DNA from: Pseudaminobacter soli (ex Li et al. 2025)
GTDB lineage: Bacteria; Pseudomonadota; Alphaproteobacteria; Rhizobiales; Rhizobiaceae
Direction: 5' to 3'
DNA: 64,000 bases
Assembly: GCF_003012705.1 (NCBI RefSeq)
Contig: NZ_PXYL01000002.1
Span: forward strand, 310,001 to 374,000
Of this stretch, positions 38,601-46,883 are shown one piece after another. The position numbers and the translations under genes are program-made. Every line of letters begins with the position of its first letter. The stretch's first letter is position 1. Under the pieces are notes generated by a model. It saw only the letters and a list, made by a program, of their open reading frames with translations, did not search any database and was not told the origin of the DNA.

Positions 38601-40223
38601 CTACTCGGTGATATCGACGTTTTCGAAGCGGTGCGAACCGAGTGGGTCCATCACATAGCCGGTCACGTTCTTCGACATAGGCAGCACCACCGTCGAGTGG
38701 TCTAGCGTTGCCCACGGCGCCTGTTCCTTGATCAGAACCTGCATCTGCTCGTAGATCTTGGCGCGTTCGGTCTGGTCGGAGGTCGTGCGGGCCTTCTGGA
38801 TCAGCTCTTCCACCGGCTGGTAGCACCAGTTTGCGAAATTAGCGCCGCCCACGCCCGCGCAGCTGAAGAAGTAGCTGAGCAGATTGTCCGGGTCGCCATT
38901 GTCGCTGGTGCCGCCGAGGATCAAAGCGCCGTCGCGATCCTTGTCGCGGGCTCGCTTCACATACTCGCCCCACTCGTAGGAGACGATCTCGGCATCGACG
39001 CCGACCTTGGCGAAGTCGGCCTGGATCAACTCGGCCGTGCGGTGGGCATTGGGCATGTAGGGCCGGCTGACCGGCATCGCCCAGATCTTCATTTTCAGAT
39101 CTTTCACGCCGGCTTCGTCTAGCATCTTCTTGGCCGCTTCCGGATCGTACTTCTCGTCCTCGACCGCGTCGTTATAGCCCCACATCGAAGGCGGCAGCGG
39201 GTTCTTTGCGACTTGGCCCGTGCCCTGGAAGATGGCGTCGATGATGGCCTTCTTGTTCATCGCCATGTTCAGCGCCTTGCGCACTTCGGGCTTGTCGAAG
39301 GGCGGCATCAGCGTGTTGTAGGCGAGATAGGCGATGTTGAGGCCTGGCTGCTCCATCACCGTCAGGTTGGCGTCGGCCTTCAGCCCGGCAATGTCGGCCG
39401 GCGCCGGATAGGCGGCAACCTGGCATTCGCCGGCCTGCAGGCGCTGGATGCGCGCGGTCGCATCGACGGTGATGGCAAAGATCAGGTCGTCGATCTTCGG
39501 CTTGCCGGCCCAGTAGTCAGGATTGGCCTGATAGCGAATGACTGCATCCGGCTGGTAATCGACGAAGCGGAACGGGCCGGTGCCGACCGGCTGCTGGTTC
39601 AGCTTGTCCTTAATGCCCTCGGCGGCCAGCTTGTCGGCATATTCCTTCGACATGATCGAGCCGAAGTCCATGGCAAGGCTGGCCAGGATCGAAGAGCTCG
39701 GCTGGTTGAGAACCAGCTTCACCGTGTGGTCGTCGACTCTCACGATGTCCTTGATCAGAGCCGGCATCTCCATGCCGTCGAACATTTCCCAGCTCGTGCC
39801 GGCGGCGTAATCGTACCACGGGTCGTCCTTCAGGCGCTGGCGGTTCAGCGAGAAGAGGATGTCGTCGGCATTCAGCTCGCGCGTCGGCGTGAAGAAATCC
39901 GTGGTCTGGAATTTCACGCCCTGGCGCAGCTTGAAGGTGTATTCGAGATTGTCGGCGGAGATCGTCCAGCTTTCGGCCAGGCCGGGCACGACATTGGTGG
40001 TGCCGTTCTCGAACTCGACCAGGCGGTTGTAGACCGGCTTGGACGAGGCGTCCCAGGTGCTGTTGGCGGAATAGAGCGCGGGGTCGAAACCTTCCGGCGA
40101 GCTCTCCGAGCAATAGACGAGGGTCTTGGCGAAGGCCTGGCTGCCGAGCAGCCCCGACAGCAGGGCGATGGCGACGCCGGAAGCCAGCTTTGCGGCAAAC
40201 CTGCCGCGAACAAAATTCTTCAT
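38601..40223 (-). CDS. ABC transporter substrate-binding protein, family 5 (DppA type)
   Basis: 540 residues with a signal peptide (basic start, hydrophobic core, ending S-Q-A-F-A, about 32 residues). SBP_bac_5 features: T-L-V-Y-C-S-E-S-S-P-E-G-F-D-P, V-P-G-L-A-E-S-W, K-L-R-Q-G-V-K-F and P-V-G-T-G-P-F-R-F. The S-P-E-G-F-D-P N-terminus and an F-F-S-C-A-G cysteine segment are those of the dipeptide/haem DppA group. No permease or ATPase genes adjoin it, so it may use the transporter at 1678-5260 or another one. It follows a creatininase-family gene by 74 nt in the same operon, repeating the association at 5315-8399. Confidence 0.94.
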   Translation of the reverse strand: MKNFVRGRFAAKLASGVAIALLSGLLGSQAFAKTLVYCSESSPEGFDPALYSANSTWDASSKPVYNRLVEFENGTTNVVPGLAESWTISADNLEYTFKLRQGVKFQTTDFFTPTRELNADDILFSLNRQRLKDDPWYDYAAGTSWEMFDGMEMPALIKDIVRVDDHTVKLVLNQPSSSILASLAMDFGSIMSKEYADKLAAEGIKDKLNQQPVGTGPFRFVDYQPDAVIRYQANPDYWAGKPKIDDLIFAITVDATARIQRLQAGECQVAAYPAPADIAGLKADANLTVMEQPGLNIAYLAYNTLMPPFDKPEVRKALNMAMNKKAIIDAIFQGTGQVAKNPLPPSMWGYNDAVEDEKYDPEAAKKMLDEAGVKDLKMKIWAMPVSRPYMPNAHRTAELIQADFAKVGVDAEIVSYEWGEYVKRARDKDRDGALILGGTSDNGDPDNLLSYFFSCAGVGGANFANWCYQPVEELIQKARTTSDQTERAKIYEQMQVLIKEQAPWATLDHSTVVLPMSKNVTGYVMDPLGSHRFENVDITE

Positions 40224-40255
40224 GTCTTCTCCCTTTTGCTTGTGGGCAGTTGACG

Positions 40256-40276
40256 GCGACCGCCGCAGGCGGCCGC
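40256..40276 (-). terminator. intercistronic stem-loop upstream of the DppA-type gene
   Basis: GCGACCGCC (40256-40264) and GGCGGCCGC (40268-40276) can pair over 9 positions (one G-U in the minus-strand RNA) with a 3-nt loop. It lies in the 74-nt gap between the creatininase-family gene and the binding-protein gene; partial termination or mRNA processing is possible. Confidence 0.45.
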
Positions 40277-40297
40277 TTTCAGTTTGGCAGCTCTCGA

Positions 40298-41122
40298 TTA
40301 GTCCGCTCGACCTGCGGTGGTTTCTAGGCCGCGCCCCGCACGCCAGACCGGGTCCGGCCGGGTCCAGAGGATGTCGGAGGTGATGAATTTGGCGACCTCG
40401 CGCGCCTGCAGCGCCAGGAATTTTTCGCCCTTTTCGGCCGTGCCCTTGCTGGGGAAGCCCCAGGTGCCGGTGGTCGGCGCACGCTCGGAGAAGGAATAAA
40501 AACGCGAGGCGCCGTACGGGGCCTCGTTCTGGCCGGCCGGTATGGCTTCGGCGTCCTTGAACTTGTCGGTTTTCACGCAGTCGCCGGCAATGGCGAGCAT
40601 TACCGAAGCCTCACCCTCGCAGGCATGCTTGGGACCGTCGTCGGCTTCGAACAGCGCAGCGGTCTCTTCCGCTGCGAGGAACCACGGCGTGGTCGCCACG
40701 ATCGGCATGTCGAACTCAACCGCCAATTCGCGCGTAGCCACCGCCAGCGGGTCCATGTTGCCGCCATGGCCGTTGACGATCAGCAGGCGCTTGAAGCCGA
40801 TGGCCTTGAGCGAGCGGGTGACGGAACGCAGCATGGCGTGATAGGTCGCATAGTCGGCGGTGATGGTGCCGCCGAAGGGCAGGTGATGCTCGCTCATGCC
40901 GAGCCACAAACCGGGAAGCACCGCCAGCGGCACGCTTTCGTTCACCAGCTGCGCGGCGCGCACGGCAACGGCGACAGCGCTGGCCGTGTCGGTGATGACC
41001 GGCAGATGCGGCCCGTGCTGCTCCAGCGAGCCGACCGGCAGGATCGCCAGCGCGTTGCCGCGCGCGGCGATCTCACGCAGTTCCGGTGCCGTCATGCGTG
41101 CCCATTCCACTTCGCGAGCCAT
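40298..41122 (-). CDS. creatininase-family amidohydrolase, copy 2
   Basis: 274 residues from ATG 41122, chosen for the AAGGAG ribosome site 6 nt upstream. Unlike copy 1 the canonical motif is complete: L-P-V-G-S-L-E34-Q-H36-G-P-H-L-P then T-D45, followed by N-G-H-G-G-N near 118 and C-E-G-E-A. These supply the two-metal centre of creatinine amidohydrolase-like enzymes. Substrate is unknown; creatinine itself is possible but many relatives act on other amides. It is the first gene of an operon with the DppA-type binding protein, and is divergent from the XRE-cupin regulator. Confidence 0.9.
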   Translation of the reverse strand: MAREVEWARMTAPELREIAARGNALAILPVGSLEQHGPHLPVITDTASAVAVAVRAAQLVNESVPLAVLPGLWLGMSEHHLPFGGTITADYATYHAMLRSVTRSLKAIGFKRLLIVNGHGGNMDPLAVATRELAVEFDMPIVATTPWFLAAEETAALFEADDGPKHACEGEASVMLAIAGDCVKTDKFKDAEAIPAGQNEAPYGASRFYSFSERAPTTGTWGFPSKGTAEKGEKFLALQAREVAKFITSDILWTRPDPVWRAGRGLETTAGRAD

Positions 41123-41316
41123 CGATTCTCCTTTCCTCGAAAACAATTGCCGGCAAAAGGCTCCTCAGGAGCGCATCTTCCGCAGGTTCTCGGCAAGGCA
41201 CAGTGCCTTTCCGATCATGTCATTCACTTTCCAATCCGCTAATTGATTTTCCTTGTTGCCGGCAAAGTCAATGGCTATCGTCACACTGTGGAAATTGGAC
41301 CAACGATTGGGGATAG
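41123..41316. promoter_or_regulatory. divergent control region with two TTGCCGGCAA palindromes
   Basis: Two identical 10-bp palindromes TTGCCGGCAA occur at 41147-41156 and 41256-41265, each followed by a further A, 109 bp apart. One sits just upstream of the creatininase ribosome site, the other on the regulator side. A TTTTCCT half-site (41247-41253) matches the arm of the palindrome at 41972-41987. These are candidate operators for the XRE-cupin regulator encoded next door. Confidence 0.58.
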
Positions 41317-41931
41317 ATGGCCGAGCATCCGAAACTGGGCCCAAGCCTGAAGGCCTTGCGCCAGAAACACGGCTGGAAGCTGAGCGACGTCAGCCACAAG
41401 ACCGGCGTTGCCGTGTCGACGCTGTCCAAGGTCGAGAACGACCAGATGTCGCTGTCCTATGACAAGCTCCTGCAGATCAGCGAGGGGCTGGGGCTGAACA
41501 TGGCCGAGCTGTTCGCGCAGCCCGAGGCGAATGGCGACCGGCTGGCGCGCCGCTCGGTCAATTTCCAGGGCAACGGCCTGCGCCAACAGACTCAGAACTA
41601 CGACTATCTCTATCTCAGCACGGACATCACCAAGAAGCGTATGGTGCCGGTGCTGACGCGGGCCACGGCGCGCACGCTGGAGGAGTTCGGGCCGCTGATA
41701 AGGCACTCCGGCGAGGAGTTCATCTTCGTGCTGGAAGGCGCCATCGAGGTGCATACGGAGCACTACGCGCCGGTGCGGCTGGAGAAGGGCGAAAGCATCT
41801 ATATCGACAGCACGATGGGCCATGCCTATCTCGCCGTCGGCGAGGGCGACGCGCTCGTGCTCGGCGTCTGCTCCAGTGCGCAGCCGAATTTTCAGTCGGC
41901 GCTGATCGAGATGTTCGACCGGGAAAAGTGA
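41317..41931 (+). CDS. XRE-family regulator with C-terminal cupin domain
   Basis: 204 residues. An N-terminal helix-turn-helix (about 8-64; L-R-Q-K-H-G-W-K-L-S-D-V-S-H-K-T-G-V-A-V-S-T-L-S-K-V-E) joins a small-molecule-binding cupin (about 105-190; G-E-E-F-I-F-V-L-E-G-A-I-E-V and K-G-E-S-I-Y-I-D-S-T-M-G-H). This layout (PuuR-like) usually senses amino acids, polyamines or related catabolites. It lies between a creatininase/binding-protein operon and an FAD amine oxidoreductase, and palindromes occur on both sides of it, so it probably controls both. Ligand unknown. Confidence 0.92.
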   Translation: MAEHPKLGPSLKALRQKHGWKLSDVSHKTGVAVSTLSKVENDQMSLSYDKLLQISEGLGLNMAELFAQPEANGDRLARRSVNFQGNGLRQQTQNYDYLYLSTDITKKRMVPVLTRATARTLEEFGPLIRHSGEEFIFVLEGAIEVHTEHYAPVRLEKGESIYIDSTMGHAYLAVGEGDALVLGVCSSAQPNFQSALIEMFDREK

Positions 41932-41953
41932 CGGGCCCGACGTTTGACGTCAT

Positions 41954-41987
41954 TTTCAAATTTTGAAAGTGTTTTCCTTTAGGAAAA
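41954..41987. promoter_or_regulatory. two adjacent palindromes upstream of the FAD oxidoreductase
   Basis: TTTCAAATTTTGAAA (41954-41968, 7-1-7) and TTTTCCTTTAGGAAAA (41972-41987, 7-2-7) are both perfect inverted repeats in the 105-nt gap before ATG 42037. The TTTTCCT arm recurs at 41247-41253. Likely operator(s) for the XRE-cupin protein; the first could also act as an A/T-rich terminator-like hairpin for that gene. Confidence 0.58.
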
Positions 41988-42036
41988 TCATGTGCCGCAG
42001 GCCTCGCCCCGGCATGCACAAGCCGAGGGACTTTTC

Positions 42037-43212
42037 ATGACATCGGAACATGCCAGCCAGCGCGAGGGACGGGAGCCTGTTAAAGCGGATGTGGTGATCG
42101 TCGGCGGCGGTATTGCTGGCGCCTCGATCGGTTACTGGCTGGCGCCGCATCTAAAGGTCGTGCTGCTGGAGCGTGAGAGCCAGCCCGGCTATCACTCCAC
42201 TGGCCGCTCGGCCGCGCTGTTCAGCGAAAGCTACGGCACCGCGCAGGTGCGCGCGTTGACCATGGCGAGCCGCGCCTTTCTGCAATCGCCGCCGGCGGGA
42301 TTCACCGATCATCCCATCCTGTCGCCGCGCGGCACACTCGTGGTTGCCTCGGCCGAGCAGGCGCATCTGCTAGAGGAACATGAGGAGGCCGTGCGCGCCA
42401 TGGGACTGCCCGGTGAGCGGCTGGATTACGCAGCCGCGAAGGCTTGGGTGCCGGTGCTGAAGCCAGAGGCGGTCGTCGGCGCGGTCTACAACCCTGACTC
42501 CGAGGACATGGACGTTCACGCCCTACACCAGGGCTATCTGCGCGGCTTGCGGCAGGCCGGCGGCACCGTGGTGAGCAATGCCGAAGTCACTGCCGCCGAG
42601 CGGGTTGGCGGCGACTGGCGCGTCACCGCGTCGGGTCAGGACTACATCGCGCCCATCGTGGTGAACGCCGCCGGCGCCTGGGGCGACGTCGCCGGGCAAC
42701 TCTTCGGCGCGCGCCCTCTGGGACTCGAGCCGCGACGCCGTACGGCCTTCGTCTTTGCGCCGCCGGCCGGGATGGATGTGACCCGCTGGCCGCTGTTCAT
42801 GAGCGCCGACGAAAGCTGCTATGTGAAGCCCGACGCTGGCGTGCTGCTTGGCTCGCCCGCGAACGCCGACCCGACTATGCCGCAGGACGTGCAGCCGGAG
42901 GAACTGGACATCGCCCTCGGCATCCATCGCATCGAGGAAATGACGACGCTTTCGGTCGGCCGCCCCATCCGCGTGTGGGCGGGCTTACGCTCCTTTGTCA
43001 GCGATGGCGACCTCATCGGCGGCTTCGATCCCGCGGTCTCCGGGCTCTTCTGGGTCGTGGCGCAGGGCGGCTACGGCATCCAGACCTCCGCTGCGATGGG
43101 CGAAGCCTGCGCCGCACTGGTGCGCGGAAAGCCCTTGCCACAGCGGATCGCGGATTTTGGCCTCAGCGAAGCGCAACTCAGCCCGAAGCGGCTGAATGGC
43201 ACTGTCGGCTGA
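42037..43212 (+). CDS. FAD-dependent amine/amino-acid oxidoreductase (DAO family)
   Basis: 391 residues from ATG 42037 (GAGGGA ribosome site upstream). The FAD motif V-V-I-V-G-G-G-I-A-G-A-S is at about residues 18-29, E-R-E-S-Q-P-G-Y-H-S-T-G-R-S-A supplies the ribose and flavin contacts, and a C-terminal W-V-V-A-Q-G-G-Y-G-I-Q-T-S motif is present. It belongs to the D-amino-acid dehydrogenase / glycine or sarcosine oxidase group, which oxidises the C-N bond of amino acids or N-methyl amines. Its place beside a creatininase-family gene and an XRE-cupin regulator would suit removal of an amine released from an imported amide. Substrate unproven. Confidence 0.9.
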   Translation: MTSEHASQREGREPVKADVVIVGGGIAGASIGYWLAPHLKVVLLERESQPGYHSTGRSAALFSESYGTAQVRALTMASRAFLQSPPAGFTDHPILSPRGTLVVASAEQAHLLEEHEEAVRAMGLPGERLDYAAAKAWVPVLKPEAVVGAVYNPDSEDMDVHALHQGYLRGLRQAGGTVVSNAEVTAAERVGGDWRVTASGQDYIAPIVVNAAGAWGDVAGQLFGARPLGLEPRRRTAFVFAPPAGMDVTRWPLFMSADESCYVKPDAGVLLGSPANADPTMPQDVQPEELDIALGIHRIEEMTTLSVGRPIRVWAGLRSFVSDGDLIGGFDPAVSGLFWVVAQGGYGIQTSAAMGEACAALVRGKPLPQRIADFGLSEAQLSPKRLNGTVG

Positions 43213-43296
43213 CCAACTCCCGAAGACTGGCCGACAACAGAGGGATTGACTGTCCTTCCGCTTTGATGCGACCCGAGGGGCGAGAGTTGTTTCGCT

Positions 43297-43316
43297 GCCC
43301 CCTCAATTGAGGGGGC
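43297..43316. terminator. perfect 20-bp palindrome between FAD oxidoreductase and matB
   Basis: GCCCCCTCAATTGAGGGGGC forms a strong hairpin (8-bp stem around an AATT loop) ending 23 nt before the matB start. No T-run follows. It is either a terminator for the preceding gene, a 5'-UTR hairpin of matB, or a protein-binding palindrome; the sequence alone does not decide. Confidence 0.5.
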
Positions 43317-43339
43317 GCCGACCGTTCTGGAGTCAAAGC

Positions 43340-44839
43340 ATGGCCAATCCGATCTACGACGCGCTTGTCGGCATCCATCGCGGCAACGCGAAACCGTTCC
43401 TGTATCTCCAGGACGGGCGGGTGCTGAGCCATTCGGATTTCGCCAGCCTTGTTGGGCGCATTGCCACGGTGTTGCGTGACAACGGCGTGGAAGCAGGCGA
43501 CCGCGTCGCCGTCCATGCCGCCAAGACGCCGGAAACGCTGGCGCTGTTTTTCGGCTGTGCGCAGATCGGCGCGGTGTTCCTGCCGCTCAATACCGCCTAT
43601 ACGCTGGAGGAACTGCGCTTTTTCCTCGGTGATGCTCAACCAAAGCTCTGCATCTGTTCGCCGGAGGAGGAGGCCGACATCGCCGCGCTGCTGGAGGGCA
43701 GCGGCCGCGCGCTCACCATTTCCGCCGACAGCACCGGAAGCGTCGCCGATGCGATAACTAAGGCTGAGCCGTTGAAGGATGTGGCGGACAGGGACGATAA
43801 CGATCTCGCCGCGCTGCTTTACACCTCGGGCACCACCGGGCGCTCCAAGGGCGCCATGCTGACCCAAAACAACCTTCTGTCCAACACGCGCGCGCTGATG
43901 GCCGAGTGGCGGTTCACGGCCGACGACGTGCTGATCCATGCGCTGCCGATCTTCCACACACACGGCCTGTTCGTCGCCACCAATGTCATGCTGGCCGCCG
44001 GCGGCAGCATGATCTTCCACCAGGCATTCAACGCCAACGCCATTCTCGACGATTTGCCGCGCGCGACCGCGCTGATGGGCGTGCCCACTTTCTACACGCG
44101 GCTTTTGGCCAGCGACCGCCTGAACCGCGATCTGGTCGGCCATATGCGCCTGTTCGTTTCCGGCAGCGCGCCGCTTCTGGCCGAAACCCATGTCGAGTTC
44201 GAGGCGCGCGCCGGCCATCGCATCCTCGAACGCTACGGCATGACCGAAACCAACATGAACACGTCGAATCCCTATGAGGGCGAGCGGCGTGCCGGCACGG
44301 TCGGTTTCCCGCTAGCGGGGACTGAAGTCCGCATCGCCGATGCCGACGGCAATCGGTTGGCGCAAGGCGAGATCGGTGGGATCGAGGTGCGCGGGCCGAA
44401 CGTCTTCGTCGGCTATTGGGGCCTGCCGGAAAAGACCAAGACAGAGTTCCGCCCGGACGGCTACTTCATCACCGGCGATGTCGGCATGATCGATAAGGAC
44501 GGCTATCTGCACATCGTCGGCCGCGCCAAGGATCTCATCATCTCGGGCGGCTTCAACATCTATCCCAAAGAAATCGAGCTGGTGATCGACCAGGTCGAGG
44601 GCGTGGTGGAAAGCGCGGTCATCGGCGTCCCGCATCCCGATTTCGGCGAGTCGCCGATCGCGGTCATCGTTGGCGACGAGGCCGCACGGCCAGCGGTGGA
44701 GGCCGCACTTGCTACCTCCCTTGCGCGCTTCAAGCAGCCCCGACAGCTCGTCTTCGTGACGGAACTGCCGCGCAACACCATGGGCAAGGTGCAGAAGGCC
44801 GAACTGCGCAAACAGTATGGCGAACTGCTTTCGAACTGA
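43340..44839 (+). CDS. matB: malonyl-CoA synthetase (AMP-forming)
   Basis: 499 residues from ATG 43340. ANL-superfamily ligase: the P-loop Y161-T-S-G-T-T-G-R-S-K-G, the adenylation motif Y-G-M-T-E-T-N-M, the D-V-G hinge region with G-R-A-K-D-L-I-I-S-G-G, and the C-terminal catalytic lysine in N-T-M-G-K-V-Q-K. Overall pattern, including H-A-L-P-I-F-H-T-H-G-L and M-T-E-T-N-M-N-T, matches rhizobial MatB, which makes malonyl-CoA from malonate and CoA. The usual partner matA (malonyl-CoA decarboxylase) is not in this window. Methylmalonate and related acids are possible substrates. Confidence 0.88.
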   Translation: MANPIYDALVGIHRGNAKPFLYLQDGRVLSHSDFASLVGRIATVLRDNGVEAGDRVAVHAAKTPETLALFFGCAQIGAVFLPLNTAYTLEELRFFLGDAQPKLCICSPEEEADIAALLEGSGRALTISADSTGSVADAITKAEPLKDVADRDDNDLAALLYTSGTTGRSKGAMLTQNNLLSNTRALMAEWRFTADDVLIHALPIFHTHGLFVATNVMLAAGGSMIFHQAFNANAILDDLPRATALMGVPTFYTRLLASDRLNRDLVGHMRLFVSGSAPLLAETHVEFEARAGHRILERYGMTETNMNTSNPYEGERRAGTVGFPLAGTEVRIADADGNRLAQGEIGGIEVRGPNVFVGYWGLPEKTKTEFRPDGYFITGDVGMIDKDGYLHIVGRAKDLIISGGFNIYPKEIELVIDQVEGVVESAVIGVPHPDFGESPIAVIVGDEAARPAVEAALATSLARFKQPRQLVFVTELPRNTMGKVQKAELRKQYGELLSN

Positions 44840-44848
44840 CGAATGAAA

Positions 44849-44876
44849 GGCCCCGGCGCAAGAAGCGACCGGGGCC
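44849..44876 (+). terminator. stem-loop after matB
   Basis: GGCCCCGG (44849-44856) and CCGGGGCC (44869-44876) pair fully, with CGC/GCG inside extending the stem, 9 nt after the matB stop and between convergent genes. Likely terminator, no strong T-run. Confidence 0.65.
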
Positions 44877-44913
44877 CTGAGTTCAACTCAGCTCGAGAGG
44901 CTGGCTGCCCCGA

Positions 44914-45858
44914 CTAGTCTCTCAGCAGGTCGAACATCAACTTGAAGAAGCGGTCGGCATCGACCTCGTAAGCAATCTTCGCGTTGTCCTTCTCGCCGCG
45001 TTCGCCCCAGAAGTCGGCCACCGTGGCGCCGAAGGTGTAGGTGCCCTTGAGGTCGACAGCGATGTGGGCCGGGCGGGTCTTGACCAGCGTCGGGTCGATC
45101 GCCAGCGCCAGCGCCAGCGGATCGTGCATGGCGCCGCCGACACCCATCGAGTTGCGGTGCAGCTTTTCGTAGAACAGCAACCAGTCGTTCACGAGCCGGC
45201 CGAGCGGCGTGTCGATCTTGGCAAGCTCGGCATATTGCGGCTCCTCGATCAGTACCTGCATCGTCACGTCCAGGCCGACCATGGTGATCGGCACGCCCGA
45301 ATCCAACACGATCTTTAGTGCCTCAGGATCGCAGAAGGCGTTGAACTCGGTCGGCGTGATGATCTCGCTCTTGCGATAGAACACGCCGCCCATCCAGATC
45401 AGCTCCTTGATCTTGGGCAGCACATGCGGATGCTTGAGGAGTAGCAGGCCGATGTTGCAGAGCGGGCCGGTCGCCACAACCAGCGTCGGCTCGGCGCGCG
45501 CCAGCAGCTGCTCAGCCAGGAAGTCGACCGCATGCTGTTCCACCGGCTTGATGGTCGCCTGGGGCAGGTAGGGCGTGCCCTCCAGACCGCTCGGGCCGTC
45601 GGCGGTGCCGAGAACCAGCGGCCGCGCCAGCGGGCGATGGCAGCCGGCCGCGACCGGCACGTCGCCTGCGCCGATATATTCCAGGATGCGCAGGGCGTTT
45701 GTCGTTGTCTTTTCAAGCTCGGCGTTGCCGCAGGTGGTAGTCACGCCGAGCAGCTCGATAGCCGGCGAACGATGTGCCATCACCAGCGCGATGGCGTCGT
45801 CATGGCCGGGGTCGCAGTCGTAGAAAATCGGGGTAGGGGTCATGTCGCTGCCGCTCAC
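44914..45858 (-). CDS. nucleoside hydrolase, copy 1
   Basis: 314 residues from GTG 45858, whose GTGA overlap with the upstream hydrolase stop favours it over ATG 45843. IUNH family: the calcium motif D14-C-D16-P-G-H-D20-D21 is canonical, and the active-site H-D-P-L-A-L segment near residue 245 is present. Hydrolyses the N-glycosidic bond of ribonucleosides, giving base and ribose in the cytoplasm. It is the last gene of the nucleoside-importer operon. The canonical motif resembles pyrimidine/purine nucleoside hydrolases such as RihA/RihB; specificity cannot be read directly. Confidence 0.93.
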   Translation of the reverse strand: MSGSDMTPTPIFYDCDPGHDDAIALVMAHRSPAIELLGVTTTCGNAELEKTTTNALRILEYIGAGDVPVAAGCHRPLARPLVLGTADGPSGLEGTPYLPQATIKPVEQHAVDFLAEQLLARAEPTLVVATGPLCNIGLLLLKHPHVLPKIKELIWMGGVFYRKSEIITPTEFNAFCDPEALKIVLDSGVPITMVGLDVTMQVLIEEPQYAELAKIDTPLGRLVNDWLLFYEKLHRNSMGVGGAMHDPLALALAIDPTLVKTRPAHIAVDLKGTYTFGATVADFWGERGEKDNAKIAYEVDADRFFKLMFDLLRD

Positions 45859-46868
45859 GCTGCCCGCTCGTAGCGAGCGATGGTTTTCTTGAAGATGTCG
45901 AGGAAGCGCCGGCCGTCGAGGTCAGTGCCGATACGCGTGGTCTTGGGTCCGCCGCCGGGCAGGATCTGGAAGCCGCGATAGGCAACCGTCTGGCCGCGCG
46001 CGACGCTTCCGTCGGTCAGCACGTCGACGAAGAGCGGCTCGGTCAGCGTGGCAAGGCTGGGGTCGAAGGCCAGCGCAGCGGTAATCACGTCGTCGAGCGG
46101 GAAGCCGACCAGGCCGAAGAACTCGCGCCAGATGTCGATATAGATCGGGAACACGTCGGCGATCATGTCGAGGACGGGGTTGTCCTTCGCACCCGCCTGC
46201 ATGTCGGCGATGTCGTCGCGCGTCAGCATGGAGGTGGCGACGCGGTTGTCCTCGCAGATGTCGAGCGGCACCAGGATCTTGCCGACCTCGGCATTGAGCA
46301 CGATGCGCGAGGCCTCGGGGTCAGCCCAGATGTTGTACTCGGTCACCGGCGTGATGTTGCCGGGCGTCTGGAAATTGCCGCCGAGCACAAGCAGATTCTT
46401 CAGCGCCTTCGTTAGCCGCGGCTCCTGCAGCAGCGCCATTGCCGCGTTGGTCAGCGGGCCGGTGGTGACAAGAGTGATCTCGCCGGGATTGGACATCACC
46501 GTATCGATGATGAAGTCCACCGCGTGGCTGGGCGTTGCCTGCCGCTTCGGCGTCGGCGCCGGCGGATTGAATTTCTTCAGGCGATCACCGAAGCGCGCCG
46601 TGAGCTGCTTCTCGAAATGCACCGGTGCTTCCATGTCGGCCTTGGAATGGCCGACGATCGGCCGCCAGGCACCGGCATGGACTGGGATGTCGTCACGGCC
46701 GGCAAGCGACAGCGTGTTGAGCACGACATTGGTCACCTGCTCGATGGGGCCGGCCGCACCGGTCACGGTGGTGACGGCCTCCAGCTTGATGTTGGGGTTT
46801 GCCGCGGCAAACAGAACGGCGAGTATGTCGTCGCCGGCCGAATCCACGTCGAGAATAATGCGTTCCAT
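45855..46868 (-). CDS. nucleoside hydrolase-family protein, copy 2 (divergent)
   Basis: 337 residues. IUNH fold with D7-V-D9-S-A-G-D13-D14 as metal motif; the usual P-G after the second aspartate is S-A-G, and there is an inserted segment around residues 75-110 with K-K-F-N-P-P-A-P-T-P-K-R. The later T-G-P-L-T-N-A-A and V-T-E-Y-N-I-W-A-D-P-E-A segments are conserved, but the H-D-P-L box of copy 1 reads D-D-V-I-T-A here, so the catalytic/base-handling histidine is absent. It probably handles a different glycoside from copy 1. It overlaps copy 1 by 4 nt and follows the permease gene by 15 nt. Confidence 0.85.
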   Translation of the reverse strand: MERIILDVDSAGDDILAVLFAAANPNIKLEAVTTVTGAAGPIEQVTNVVLNTLSLAGRDDIPVHAGAWRPIVGHSKADMEAPVHFEKQLTARFGDRLKKFNPPAPTPKRQATPSHAVDFIIDTVMSNPGEITLVTTGPLTNAAMALLQEPRLTKALKNLLVLGGNFQTPGNITPVTEYNIWADPEASRIVLNAEVGKILVPLDICEDNRVATSMLTRDDIADMQAGAKDNPVLDMIADVFPIYIDIWREFFGLVGFPLDDVITAALAFDPSLATLTEPLFVDVLTDGSVARGQTVAYRGFQILPGGGPKTTRIGTDLDGRRFLDIFKKTIARYERAA

Positions 46869-46883
46869 TCGTCAAAAGGCCTT

